64,000 nt of DNA, from contig OZ220496.1 of NCBI GenBank assembly GCA_965116235.1, forward strand, positions 434,001 through 498,000, read 5' to 3'. The notes below the pieces were generated by a model, which searched no databases, was not told where the DNA came from, and was given only the letters and a program-made list of their open reading frames with translations. This document shows, piece by piece, positions 1-9,316 of the stretch (the stretch's first letter is position 1; the number at the start of each line of letters is the position of its first letter). A program made the position numbers and the translations under genes. Source of the DNA: MPNP01 sp965116235. Its GTDB lineage: Bacteria; Pseudomonadota; Alphaproteobacteria; Rhodobacterales; Rhodobacteraceae.

Positions 1-1802
1 GTCAACGCCAAAATAAATGCGAGCGTGAGGGCACGGCGTGAGGCCCCGTTGAGGTCTCGATCAGGATCAAGCGTCCTATCATTCGGACCATAGACGATGA
101 TGTCAAATTCCTGACTTATCTCAGCGCGTTGGATGATCGCACCATACTCTGGATCTGCACCGATCATTTCAATGAAAATGCTGTTCATCAGTTTGCTGAC
201 TTTACGCAGCTCTTCATTTGTAGTTTGCCCGTACGCGTTTTCCAGAACCTCTTTTACGTCCTTCGCTACTTCAAATTCGGCTAGGATACGTTCGTTCTTT
301 TTCTGGGCGCGGAGGAGACGATCGCGCTCATCGTCTAGTTCTTTATGCTCGTTGCTTAGTGCGGTGATCTGCGTCTCGATCGAAGACTGTCGCGAGAGTT
401 GACGGTCTCGTTGATCTTTGTACTGGCGCAAGGTCTCACGCAAGCCTTGAATATTGGTGTCGGGCAGTTTGTCGAGCTGCATTTCCAGTGCCTTAAACTC
501 GCGTCCAGCTTTTTCACGCATTGTCTGCAATCCGTTACGTCTCTCGACAACGGTCTTGTATCCTTCAAACCAAGAGCTTGATCCAGAATTACCAACGGTA
601 TTTAGAGACTTGGCTTCAAAGTACAGGTTTGTGAGAGTTCCCTGAATTTCGTCAGCCTGTCGACTGTTGTCGATAAGCTTCTGAATATGGGTGCGACGTG
701 TCTCTCCACACGGATCACCTAACTCTAACGTTTCGCCACAGATGCAGACTTCCGCAGATAGCCTATCCTGCAAGACCGGTATCGTCGCGTTCGGTATCTT
801 GCCTTGATCATACAGGTCTTCAAGTTTGCCGAAAGCACGGTTTAGGAGGGACTCCAGCAGGGCTATGGCGATGGGTTGACTGCGGAACAGCGTCGAGTGT
901 TCCTTATTCGCTTCAGTAAGTTTCTCATCAAGGTGTTTGATTTCACGCTTGGCCTGATGCATCTCCTTTTGCAGCTTTTCCTTGTCACCTTTCTGAAGTG
1001 CCGTTGCGATTGAGTTGTCAATTTCATCAACCTTCTCATCGAATGTGTTAAATTGCTGTTTGGCGTCCTCCAGTTCGTCCTTCAGCTTTTCCCACTTATC
1101 TTCGATCTCTTCCAGGCGTGAAGCGACCCGGTCCAGCTCACCGCCGCTTCCAGCCTGTTTCGCCTTCTTGTTCACTTCCTTAACCAAATTGCTCACATGC
1201 TTGATAGCGGCATCAATCGCGCCAAGACCAAGCAAGGAGCGTATGGCCCGCTGAACTCTGTTGCGTTTGATTGAAGGGGTGGCATCTGCTTCGATAAAAC
1301 TCAGTGCCCGGTCACCATCAGTGAAGAAAACCTCGCGCAGATCCGGTGGCAATTCGTCATTGATCATCGCTTCTGGAGCATCAAATGGAGTTGTGCCAGT
1401 GTCATTGAGTAAAAATAACTTAACGGTCGAATTCGTTTGTCTCGACCGAGAGTCCACATCCTCGATTACCGAGCGCACGAGGCGGTATCGTTGGCGACTC
1501 TCTCGCAACTCTCCAGATACCTGGCGATGTGTTGTCAACTCAAACTCGACAGTGGCCATAATAGAAACGCTTTGCCCTTCACTGACATTCCAATCGATGG
1601 GGCAGAGGCGAAAGCTGTTCCCTTTGTTAGGTAGAGCAGCATCTCCGTAGAGTGCCCATTGTAATCCATGCAAGATTGTCGTTTTGCCCGACTCGTTTGC
1701 TGCACGGATGACCGTCAACTTTTTTTCAGTATCTCGTGCAAAATCAAGCTCTAGGTCGCGGAGCATCCGAAAATTTTGAAATTGTGCGCGGATCAGTTTC
1801 AT
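1..1802 (-). CDS. DndD/SspH-like SMC-type ATPase (3' end beyond window)
   Basis: Partial gene; the start is an ATG at 1802 and the frame is open to the window edge, about 600 codons. The N-terminus has a Walker A motif ANESGKTT at residues 35-42. A long charged coiled-coil region follows, with a zinc-hook-like CxC motif (VCICGETL) in the middle. Near the edge is an ABC-signature-like stretch, LNGASRRALTLAFILAL. This layout matches DndD of DNA phosphorothioation systems and the SMC/Rad50 group. The start overlaps the stop of the upstream 81-aa gene by ATGA (1799-1802), so the two are translationally coupled. By position it would be the ATPase of an sspFGH-like restriction module downstream of sspABCD; that role is inferred. 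The C-terminal Walker B region lies outside the window. Confidence 0.85.
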   Translation of the reverse strand, partial: MKLIRAQFQNFRMLRDLELDFARDTEKKLTVIRAANESGKTTILHGLQWALYGDAALPNKGNSFRLCPIDWNVSEGQSVSIMATVEFELTTHRQVSGELRESRQRYRLVRSVIEDVDSRSRQTNSTVKLFLLNDTGTTPFDAPEAMINDELPPDLREVFFTDGDRALSFIEADATPSIKRNRVQRAIRSLLGLGAIDAAIKHVSNLVKEVNKKAKQAGSGGELDRVASRLEEIEDKWEKLKDELEDAKQQFNTFDEKVDEIDNSIATALQKGDKEKLQKEMHQAKREIKHLDEKLTEANKEHSTLFRSQPIAIALLESLLNRAFGKLEDLYDQGKIPNATIPVLQDRLSAEVCICGETLELGDPCGETRRTHIQKLIDNSRQADEIQGTLTNLYFEAKSLNTVGNSGSSSWFEGYKTVVERRNGLQTMREKAGREFKALEMQLDKLPDTNIQGLRETLRQYKDQRDRQLSRQSSIETQITALSNEHKELDDERDRLLRAQKKNERILAEFEVAKDVKEVLENAYGQTTNEELRKVSKLMNSIFIEMIGADPEYGAIIQRAEISQEFDIIVYGPNDRTLDPDRDLNGASRRALTLAFILAL

Positions 1803-2044
1803 GAGTCCAATTCTTCCACATCCGATTCACGGTCGCGCTGCTTCACGAGAAACTTTGAAGCCGTGTTGAACCTATCGTTGATCTTTTTCTGAATGTTCGT
1901 TGCCGACACGCGGTGCGTTCGCTCATATTCAAAAATGTCCAATATCACTTCTGCAAGCTTTTCCCTGTAGCCCTCGCACCTTTCTTCAATACTTTCGCAT
2001 TGCTCTCGGATGACCGAGATAATCTTCTTGTCATTCAGAGGCAT
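1799..2044 (-). CDS. Small 81-aa protein between helicase and DndD-like ATPase
   Basis: An 81-residue charged, probably helical protein beginning MPLNDKKIISVIREQC. The ATG at 2044 is chosen because a GAGGAG Shine-Dalgarno sits just upstream, and the helicase stop lies only 17 bp before the start. It ends in a 4-nt ATGA overlap with the DndD-like gene. No catalytic motif is visible. Its fixed place between a PLD/DEAD helicase and a DndD-like ATPase makes it the likely middle gene (sspG position) of a three-gene effector module, but I do not recognise the family from sequence. Confidence 0.75.
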   Translation of the reverse strand: MPLNDKKIISVIREQCESIEERCEGYREKLAEVILDIFEYERTHRVSATNIQKKINDRFNTASKFLVKQRDRESDVEELDS

Positions 2045-2061
2045 ATTTTTCTCCTCACGCT

Positions 2062-4257
2062 CTACAGATACGCAGCGGCAACCATCTTTTCGATCATCGG
2101 AAGAGGTCCGTTTGGTCGACCTGCATTTCTTGCAAGACGCGCGAATTCCTGAACGCGGCGCAGTTCCCCACGCACAAGCGTACGTAAATCCGGGTCGATC
2201 TGATCGTCCATCTCCGGTGGCAAGGCCAGTAAGTCGTGAATAACGCTGTGCGTCTTGCCAACAGCACTGCATGTGCGCAGCAGGCGACCACGCCGTTGCA
2301 CCCATTGCCGTTCCACCGTAGTGCTTGCGAGGACAAACGCCTTGCATATCTGAGGGATATTCACCCCTTCATCAAGTACGCGCTTCGCAGTCAAAACCTG
2401 TATATCCTCATCCTGAAATGACTGAATGATCCGTTTCGTCTGTTCACGGTCAGAAGTTTCCTCGGCCGTGAGCTGTTGGTACAGGATATTTTTGTTGCGC
2501 AACAGTCGATTCACGTTATTGATTTGGTCCGGCCCCTTATCGGAGGTATAAACCAGCGTGTGTCGTAGCTTTCCTGCATCCTCCCAGTCCAGAATATCTT
2601 TGAGCTTCGCAATCTTGCCCGATGCTGTTTCCAGCAACGCGCGGCGATCTCGCAACAGCTTTGCTAGGTAATTGTCAGGGTTACCTTCCTCACTGCGCCA
2701 AGTATGCTGTTTGATCTTGTCGGTGAGGACAAACCAGTGATCTATCTCTCCTTCGGTAAGATGGACGGGATGGACGTAGTAATCGTATTCGACCAGACAC
2801 AGACCAATCGCTTCTTCAAGCGTAAAGCGAGACACTATAGGGCCAAAAAAACTAAGCAGCTTATTCGTTCCCTCCTCGTCATATTGACGTATAGGTGTGG
2901 CCGACAGACCGAGACGGTGCTCAAAAAACTCCGGTAGATTCTCGATAAAGGAGAGGCGACCTAGATTGTGAACCTCGTCGGCGATTAAGAGGCGTGCACA
3001 ATCAAACGACCTAAGCGCATCAAGAAAATATTGCTTGCAAAGTGTGTTATGGCTGACAACCACCGCATCGACATCTGACAGACCGGTACGAAATCTTCGC
3101 TTTATCGCCTGGATCATGCTCATGCGTTCGGCAACACCACTTGGTTTTGTCAGATTGACAGGGTTAATTCCAAAAGGAACAATTTCATCGCACCATTGTT
3201 CGATTAGCGGCAAGTATGGTGCGGCTACGACGATCAGGAGCGGTTTTTGAACTTCATAAAGCCGATGGGCGGCGATCATCGAGGTAATTGTTTTGCCCGA
3301 TCCGGTCGCCATTTCCAGTACACCGCGATGTTCGTTGGCACACCAAGAGGTTACAGCCCTACCCTGATGCTCAAACGGACCATCCTCATATCTTAGCCAA
3401 TCCGGTATCGTGAAGCGCGTTCTGGAGACCGAACAATGATCAGTTTTGGATGGCACCGGCTCCTCCGCGAGGCCCAATGCCTTTTCATGGAGTGCTCGAA
3501 GCTCATCTTCAGTCGGTGGTTTCCCGGAACTGTACTTGTGCAACAGGCGTTGCCGAACGGCCTCTGAAAGCGGAATGACAAGACAGTTTTCGTCTTTGTC
3601 TTCCCAAAAGCGGTCAAATGTACAACGTAGCTTATTGGTGGTGTAGCCTTGATTCCGATCCTGCCAGGATCGCGCTACTGAAATTTGTTCAATATTCTTC
3701 GCGATCCCTGCGTAAGTTCCATTGCTTGATCCGTGTGCTGCAATGACATCTCCACGCTCTTCAAATAGCCAGACCTTCGGGTGAAAAAGCGCCTCCTTCA
3801 TCAGAGCGATCTTGATCTCAATACGTCGCTCCCGCAGTAACCATGAAAGACACTTCAAAGTGTGTCGTTGAAGTAAGTCCTCTGTAACTGTCAGATCTTC
3901 AAGAAACATGTCCGCTATTTCTTCGGCCGATTTTTGGCCCTTCTCGATTGCTGCCAAATCTTCAGCTTGCAAAAGGGGGCTTATAATGAGGCGGAAACTG
4001 TTCTCCGAGCGGGTGATATAGGTGGCCAATCCAGGTGCAAGAGATGCCAGAATCTCACTCGAAAAGAATCCAACCATACAGTCAACCTTGCCCGCTTCCT
4101 GAAACCCCTTAATCAAGACTTCCTCTGCAAGCGGGTCGGTTGGTAGCATGTAAAGCGGACGGACTCCGTCAAGCGACCTCAGTGAACGGTCTGGCGACTT
4201 AACCACCATCTCCGGGTATGATGCAGCTTGGTCGGCAAACGCTTGAACTCCCAGCAT
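2062..4257 (-). CDS. PLD-domain DEAD/DEAH-box helicase of the phosphorothioation locus
   Basis: A 731-aa SF2 helicase. The first ~280 residues look like a phospholipase-D/HKD-type nuclease domain (HPKVWLFEE, AAHGSSN). The helicase core follows: Walker A ATGSGKT, a DEVH box (LLIADEVHNLG), motif III GLSATPIRQ and motif VI QRRGRLLR. This is the ComF/Ski2-like arrangement seen in many restriction and defence loci. It lies directly downstream of sspD and a 46-codon ORF, on the same strand and tightly spaced, so it is probably co-transcribed. The inferred role is DNA translocation or cleavage in the restriction half of an Ssp system, acting on DNA lacking phosphorothioate. The domain call is secure; the sspFGH assignment rests on context. 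Confidence 0.85.
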   Translation of the reverse strand: MLGVQAFADQAASYPEMVVKSPDRSLRSLDGVRPLYMLPTDPLAEEVLIKGFQEAGKVDCMVGFFSSEILASLAPGLATYITRSENSFRLIISPLLQAEDLAAIEKGQKSAEEIADMFLEDLTVTEDLLQRHTLKCLSWLLRERRIEIKIALMKEALFHPKVWLFEERGDVIAAHGSSNGTYAGIAKNIEQISVARSWQDRNQGYTTNKLRCTFDRFWEDKDENCLVIPLSEAVRQRLLHKYSSGKPPTEDELRALHEKALGLAEEPVPSKTDHCSVSRTRFTIPDWLRYEDGPFEHQGRAVTSWCANEHRGVLEMATGSGKTITSMIAAHRLYEVQKPLLIVVAAPYLPLIEQWCDEIVPFGINPVNLTKPSGVAERMSMIQAIKRRFRTGLSDVDAVVVSHNTLCKQYFLDALRSFDCARLLIADEVHNLGRLSFIENLPEFFEHRLGLSATPIRQYDEEGTNKLLSFFGPIVSRFTLEEAIGLCLVEYDYYVHPVHLTEGEIDHWFVLTDKIKQHTWRSEEGNPDNYLAKLLRDRRALLETASGKIAKLKDILDWEDAGKLRHTLVYTSDKGPDQINNVNRLLRNKNILYQQLTAEETSDREQTKRIIQSFQDEDIQVLTAKRVLDEGVNIPQICKAFVLASTTVERQWVQRRGRLLRTCSAVGKTHSVIHDLLALPPEMDDQIDPDLRTLVRGELRRVQEFARLARNAGRPNGPLPMIEKMVAAAYL

Positions 4258-4260
4258 TCT

Positions 4261-4401
4261 TTATTCCCCAAGATCCCAACTTGAGCCGTCGTAGTGGCCG
4301 GTCAGGCGCGATATTTTTGCAATTTCATACCCCATCGTAAAAATTTTGAAGTCAGGCTGAGAGCCACAGGCTGCCAGAAAATCAACAAGCAGGTTGTTCA
4401 T
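4261..4401 (-). CDS. 46-aa ORF between sspD and the helicase
   Basis: A short frame starting at ATG 4401 (MNNLLVDFLAACGSQPDF) and ending with TAA at 4261-4263. It fills almost the whole gap between the sspD stop (4408) and the helicase start (4257), leaving 6 and 3 bases. The product is 46 residues, acidic at the C-terminus (HYDGSSWDLGE). No family is recognised. The tight fit in an operon of overlapping genes suggests translation. It could instead be the relic of a larger gene. The Shine-Dalgarno (GAGGCT) is weak. Confidence 0.5.
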   Translation of the reverse strand: MNNLLVDFLAACGSQPDFKIFTMGYEIAKISRLTGHYDGSSWDLGE

Positions 4402-4407
4402 AGAGCC

Positions 4408-5253
4408 TCACAAATGACAGATGGCACAACCATCCTCTGCCTCAGGTTCGGGTGTAGAGTATCGAGTTTTTAGAGCTTCAATGTCGTCAAGAGAACGACC
4501 TTGAACCCACGTGAACTTCTGGCCGTTTTCTTTCACTTTCTCGTATTTTTTGGCCGCTTCAAACAAGTCAGCATGATTTTCCTTGAGCCCCTGCCATTCC
4601 CCAATTTGCTGATAGAAACAGAAATAGCATCCCGATCGGGACCGCCAGGAATAGTAGGGTGGAAGCCCCAGACCGCTCCTGATCAACAGGTCTTTGACCT
4701 CGGCAATACCATACCCGACATCCTTGAGCGGATAGATCGGCACAATATTACTCTTGTCAGATATCTTGACTGGTTTGGCGCCCTTGAGTCCCTGTGATTG
4801 ACCATTCGTGCCGGTATATCCCTTGCGGTTTTCATCAGCTCGTATCCCGATATACGAATACGCCTTGTCGTCCCCAACAAAATACTCAAAGGGCTGGATT
4901 TTGAGATATCTGGTGCACCAGCGGGATTGGGGACTGGGCAGATATCCTGAATAGACTTCATTCAAGACAACATCAAAAGGAATTCTTCTACCCCCTTTTG
5001 AGCGAACCTTAAGATTGGGGAGGTCAAGAGCTGTAATCCGATTAATCAAGATGCCGAAGATCATCTCAAACCGTTTGAGATAGCTGTAGGTTTCGGGCAA
5101 TTCAGTTCCCGTGTCGGTAAAGACAAACTCCAAGGGCAACTCGTTGTGATTTTCAATCATGTAGATGGCTAGGGCTGTCGAGTCCTTGCCTCCACTGAGA
5201 GGAATGATATGTCGTTTTGATTGATCGTTCACCGCTTGGTCAAGAGTTGTCAT
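4408..5253 (-). CDS. sspD: Phosphoadenosine-phosphosulfate-reductase-like protein SspD
   Basis: A 281-aa ATP-pyrophosphatase (PP-loop) enzyme with LSGGKDST at residues 19-26, the nucleotide-binding signature of the PAPS reductase/DndC family. It has a cysteine pair CYFCF near residue 208 and a terminal CAIC, consistent with iron-sulfur or sulfur-relay function. In Ssp and Dnd systems this protein activates the DNA backbone for sulfur insertion using ATP. Its ATG overlaps the sspC stop by ATGA (5250-5253). The order desulfurase, DUF4007, ATPase, PP-loop protein matches sspABCD rather than dndABCDE. Confidence 0.88.
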   Translation of the reverse strand: MTTLDQAVNDQSKRHIIPLSGGKDSTALAIYMIENHNELPLEFVFTDTGTELPETYSYLKRFEMIFGILINRITALDLPNLKVRSKGGRRIPFDVVLNEVYSGYLPSPQSRWCTRYLKIQPFEYFVGDDKAYSYIGIRADENRKGYTGTNGQSQGLKGAKPVKISDKSNIVPIYPLKDVGYGIAEVKDLLIRSGLGLPPYYSWRSRSGCYFCFYQQIGEWQGLKENHADLFEAAKKYEKVKENGQKFTWVQGRSLDDIEALKTRYSTPEPEAEDGCAICHL

Positions 5254-8200
5254 GGCAGAGACCTTTCTTCACATATTTCATCAACTAATTTCTTCACCTT
5301 GTCGGAGCCAATTTTGCTGATGAACTGGTTAATCAGAGAGGCCATATGGCTCTTGATGAAGGGGTCGTGTTCGAGTGTGTATTCAGTAATATCAAGAATG
5401 CTCGACTCAATGTCTGCGAGGACTTCAAGCAGCTTTTCCCTAAAGTAAGACAGATCTGAATCATGCCACTCCTCAGGGCTTTTACTCAAAAGGATTACAC
5501 TAAGCTTCGTTACATAATCCCTTTCATCGTTGTGAGATTTCGTGGCCTGACATGAATGCCTGTAGACGCCATTGGCAATATGATCCCACGATCGACTCGC
5601 TGGCATGGACTGTGGAATGGAACTTGACCACAATTCTGCTGCGCTCAGAAGAGACTGGTTTGAATCATTGAGCCGGGTCTTGAAAATTTCAGTTGCAGCC
5701 TCTACGGCCTTGCACAAAAACAACTCGGCAACACTCTCAATTTCGTGTTTTCCTTTCTTGAGTTTGGCAATCGACCTTTTGGTCAAGGCTCGACCGCCAA
5801 TTTCAGCCGGATAATCCCTGACTAAAGATCGTATTGGGTCAAAGTTGGTGCAACGAAAAAGCGGTTGAAGGATACTTGCCTCTTCGCCAAGTCTTTCAGT
5901 CTCCAGCGCTTTTGACGGGAGATTGGAGCGCCATTCAATGAATCCATCATAAAATGCGCGGACCAAATCCCTCTCTTCTGGATTACTTCCTTCATTGAAA
6001 AGCTCGACCAAATCCCGCAAAAACTTCAATTGTTGTGAGGAAAAAGGGCAAACATAGAGAGTAAATTGATCAGGATGTTTACATATCTCTTCAATGGAAC
6101 TGGGCAGTAAGTCGTTCAGATAGGTTTGATCACCATGTACGGTTTTGTAGACTGCGATGACGCGACCAAAGGCCTGTATACCAGCGGCAATCAACAGTGG
6201 CCAAAGACCTTCACGGATGCCATATGGGGGGCTGATTAACTTTTTGGCGAGGTCACTAAAGGGCTTGGGATGCTTGGAAGGGCGAGCAAAAAACTCTTCA
6301 ATTGCTGACCAGACATGTCTCAAATGGCAATCTTTGATTTCATTTGGGTCAACCCATCCCCATTCCGCTCCGTTCTGACGGTACAATCCCGTGTTTTCAA
6401 ACACTGTCCGATAAATCGATGCATCAGAAGATGTTGATCCGGCATAACCGAGATGGGGTGTTCCCGTTCGCTCAAGCACGGCCAGATTGCACCTTTTTCT
6501 TGCGGAACGTGTTGTAACTGAAATCTTACGCCGAACAACCTGTTCATTCCTGATGATTGGTGTTTTTGAAAACCTCAGAGCAAACAGTTCAGTCAAGGCC
6601 TGATCAGGTGTGAACTGATCTGACAGGTCATAGATCTTGCCATTAACGAGCCAGCTGACTTCCTGGTGATCTGGATTCCCAACCATCTCCAATGTATTTC
6701 TGAGAGATGTCTCAACTGCTGAACGGAGTAAACCCAATTCGTGAACCAGAAGATGATCTTTTTCAATCAGATCTTTTCTCGCTTGAAGATTCATGATTGC
6801 CATCAACTCCAAGAGTGGCGACATAAATTCGATTGGTTGGCGGGGGAAAGCAACAATCCAATGGGGTGGTATGTTTATTTCTATGTTCTGAAATCCATCA
6901 GCCGTGCAGTCAACAACTAACAGAACCAATGCATCCTCGTAGCGATAGACCCCTTCGTGTTCTTTTATCCAGCTACGGTCTGTCAGTTGGGATCGATTGA
7001 CATACTTGGCTGAAGCGTATCGGGTGATTGATCTTCTGTAATTATATTCCGCAGCCAAATAAGGTTCCGGGGGCATTAACCGTTCGAGAGCCTCGATTGG
7101 ATCTATGGCATACGATAATCTGCTGGTCTCTTCGTCAATAGCACTGGTCAAATCAAATTCAGTACCGTACCAAACCGAGATGTCATCAGTGTGGCGCCGG
7201 TAAAGGAGAATTTTATTCCTGATGAGAGTTTCAATTGCGTTTGAAACTTTTCGAACGCCAACCCCGCTACATTCGGCAACACCAATCTTGAGTTTCTGTT
7301 TGCTCAAATTCAGGCGCTGAGAATGATTACCTAATTGAAGAAGGGCTGTGGCCTTGATGATCTGTTGCTGAATCATGTCACTGGTTTGTGACAGGGCCGT
7401 TTCTGCCTCTATAAATCTCCGATACGCACCTCCTGGACCGGTGTCTGAAGCCAAGGCCTGAGCAAAATAATCATATAACACGTCAAGTCCGACCGAATCT
7501 TTGCGGTCGGGATCGACTATCTCCTCTTTAAGGAATTGGTACAACGTACGTTCATTCTGGGCAAACTTCGCACCAAGTCGGGGCAATATTTCCAAAGCCG
7601 CTGGAGTGAGGGGGACAGTTCGACTTAGAATATTCTCAACTGTTGCTGGTTCTATTTCATTGAAAAAGCCTACCGATTGCACTTTTCGGGTCGTTGTTTT
7701 GAAACTTTTGCGACTTTGGGTTTGAAGGGCATCGGCTATCATCTCGTAAGAATCGATCGCACTTGTATCAAGCCTTACCGTATCGAAACGACCTTCGATT
7801 TTTTTCCAGGCATTGTTGAGCGTCTGTGAAGCCCCTGTGATGTAAGTGTTCAAGTTCTTGTGCGTCAACGTTGTGAAAGTTACAGTCGGATTTGTTCTTC
7901 GTACCACCCATTCAGCCAGAATTTGGACATTGAGCAAATCCTCAGATCGCCCTTCCCGCACCAAAGTCTCCAGATGATGGCCAAACTCATCCCAGATGAT
8001 GGCAAAGCACTTGTAGTCTTTGAGCCTTGCTTGCAATCCCTTTGTTACTTCTTTGATATCTTGATGCTCAGGAATACCGACATTTCGACACAGTAATTCT
8101 GGCAGTTGAGGACAATACCCTGTGAGTGTGATGGATAGATTTGGCCCTAACATGAATTCGGAGCCTCTCAAACTTTTTCCAGCGCCATTTAGGCGGTCCA

Positions 8201-8417
8201 GTACCATTGCTTTATGTTCGTGATCATTTGAAAGTAGGGTAATGCCAACGAGTGCCGCAAAAGACTTACCCGAACCATATGGAGCAACGACGTTGCTGGC
8301 CGAACTCCCGTCCACGCCGATGATCGCCCGAACTACCTCCAACGATTGCCGGGTCGGTTTGTACCGTGCCAAAACGTCAGGACGGGCAAAATCCTCAATC
8401 ATATTGACCGATTTCAT
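5250..8417 (-). CDS. sspC: Large ATPase SspC of the phosphorothioation complex
   Basis: A 1055-aa protein with a P-loop APYGSGKS at residues 45-52 and a Walker B-like IIWDEFGHH around residue 140. The rest is long and without other obvious catalytic motifs. It lies between a DUF4007 gene and a PP-loop gene and is joined to both by ATGA overlaps (8414-8417 and 5250-5253). This is the place of sspC, the ATPase of the single-strand phosphorothioation complex. The function is assigned mainly from this arrangement; the ATPase fold is visible in the sequence. Base and codon use look like its neighbours, so the gene set appears to have moved as a unit. Confidence 0.8.
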   Translation of the reverse strand: MKSVNMIEDFARPDVLARYKPTRQSLEVVRAIIGVDGSSASNVVAPYGSGKSFAALVGITLLSNDHEHKAMVLDRLNGAGKSLRGSEFMLGPNLSITLTGYCPQLPELLCRNVGIPEHQDIKEVTKGLQARLKDYKCFAIIWDEFGHHLETLVREGRSEDLLNVQILAEWVVRRTNPTVTFTTLTHKNLNTYITGASQTLNNAWKKIEGRFDTVRLDTSAIDSYEMIADALQTQSRKSFKTTTRKVQSVGFFNEIEPATVENILSRTVPLTPAALEILPRLGAKFAQNERTLYQFLKEEIVDPDRKDSVGLDVLYDYFAQALASDTGPGGAYRRFIEAETALSQTSDMIQQQIIKATALLQLGNHSQRLNLSKQKLKIGVAECSGVGVRKVSNAIETLIRNKILLYRRHTDDISVWYGTEFDLTSAIDEETSRLSYAIDPIEALERLMPPEPYLAAEYNYRRSITRYASAKYVNRSQLTDRSWIKEHEGVYRYEDALVLLVVDCTADGFQNIEINIPPHWIVAFPRQPIEFMSPLLELMAIMNLQARKDLIEKDHLLVHELGLLRSAVETSLRNTLEMVGNPDHQEVSWLVNGKIYDLSDQFTPDQALTELFALRFSKTPIIRNEQVVRRKISVTTRSARKRCNLAVLERTGTPHLGYAGSTSSDASIYRTVFENTGLYRQNGAEWGWVDPNEIKDCHLRHVWSAIEEFFARPSKHPKPFSDLAKKLISPPYGIREGLWPLLIAAGIQAFGRVIAVYKTVHGDQTYLNDLLPSSIEEICKHPDQFTLYVCPFSSQQLKFLRDLVELFNEGSNPEERDLVRAFYDGFIEWRSNLPSKALETERLGEEASILQPLFRCTNFDPIRSLVRDYPAEIGGRALTKRSIAKLKKGKHEIESVAELFLCKAVEAATEIFKTRLNDSNQSLLSAAELWSSSIPQSMPASRSWDHIANGVYRHSCQATKSHNDERDYVTKLSVILLSKSPEEWHDSDLSYFREKLLEVLADIESSILDITEYTLEHDPFIKSHMASLINQFISKIGSDKVKKLVDEICEERSLP

Positions 8418-9316
8418 GTCATCGCTCCCGATTGTCTAATACCCAGACGATCGTAGTATGACTGAGCCCACTCGGCCGCAGATAGATCCCGAACCTGAAT
8501 GACTCTTTCACCAGCGAGATTAAAAACTTCTATCAGTCTTCTACCTAAATGCTTGGGGGCACATTCAGCCAGCTCTAAAATTAACTCAAAGTTCTGGCCA
8601 AGCTGCGTAGCAGTTTCCAACACACCCAAGCTATTTGCGGTTTTGGATCCACCTTTTCCCGTTGAGGAAAATTTGTTCGTATCTTTGCAAGACAGGCAAA
8701 TACCGAGTGCTTCCGGTGGAACTGAAACCGGTCGAGCTCGCTCAAAGTGATCGGTCGTTGTGACATGATGGATTAAATTGAGCCTCTGGAGGGGAGAGTT
8801 TAGATTATCCTCAGGATCTCGCGTCGACTTTGGTATATCGATTGCGTAAGTCTTGAGTGCCAAAGCGATCTCACGTTGGATCTGCTTGAGGCTCGGCACT
8901 GCCTTACCTTTCGCTTGTTCAAACTCGTGTAGTAGTTCTTGTGTGAGCTTCGTACGGCTGAATCGATAAGGGCGCTTGGCAGAGAAGAACCAGCGAAGAG
9001 AGATTTCTGAACGCATGGTCATGGTTGTTGCATGGATTAACCACCAGGTGCCGACGTGTGTCATGTAGGGATCATGTCGGAGAATTACGTTTCCGAAATC
9101 CGTTGCAGCAATCGCATACCTTTTTGCACTGAAGCTTGCCAGTCCCGTTGCGTATAGCCACCATCCGATAGCCTTTGACATATTGCGACCCACCCCCAGA
9201 CTGTCTGCCACTTCAGGTGCGGCAAATCGTCCCTCTCCTACCTCCGTAAGATGATACAAGCCCTTAGTCAGCCATCCGGGGCGCAAATAAAATGTTTGAT
9301 GACCTCCAAGTCTCAT
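8414..9316 (-). CDS. sspB: DUF4007-family protein SspB
   Basis: A 300-aa protein opening with MRLGGHQTFYLRPGWLTKG, the typical start of the DUF4007 family (GHxTFxxRxGWL). DUF4007 proteins include SspB, the DNA-nicking component that makes the single-strand phosphorothioate site accessible. Cysteines in ICLSCKD near residue 205 resemble a metal or structural pair. ATGA overlaps join it to sspA (9313-9316) and sspC (8414-8417). The family call is strong; nicking activity is known for the family and not shown by this sequence. Confidence 0.87.
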   Translation of the reverse strand: MRLGGHQTFYLRPGWLTKGLYHLTEVGEGRFAAPEVADSLGVGRNMSKAIGWWLYATGLASFSAKRYAIAATDFGNVILRHDPYMTHVGTWWLIHATTMTMRSEISLRWFFSAKRPYRFSRTKLTQELLHEFEQAKGKAVPSLKQIQREIALALKTYAIDIPKSTRDPEDNLNSPLQRLNLIHHVTTTDHFERARPVSVPPEALGICLSCKDTNKFSSTGKGGSKTANSLGVLETATQLGQNFELILELAECAPKHLGRRLIEVFNLAGERVIQVRDLSAAEWAQSYYDRLGIRQSGAMT

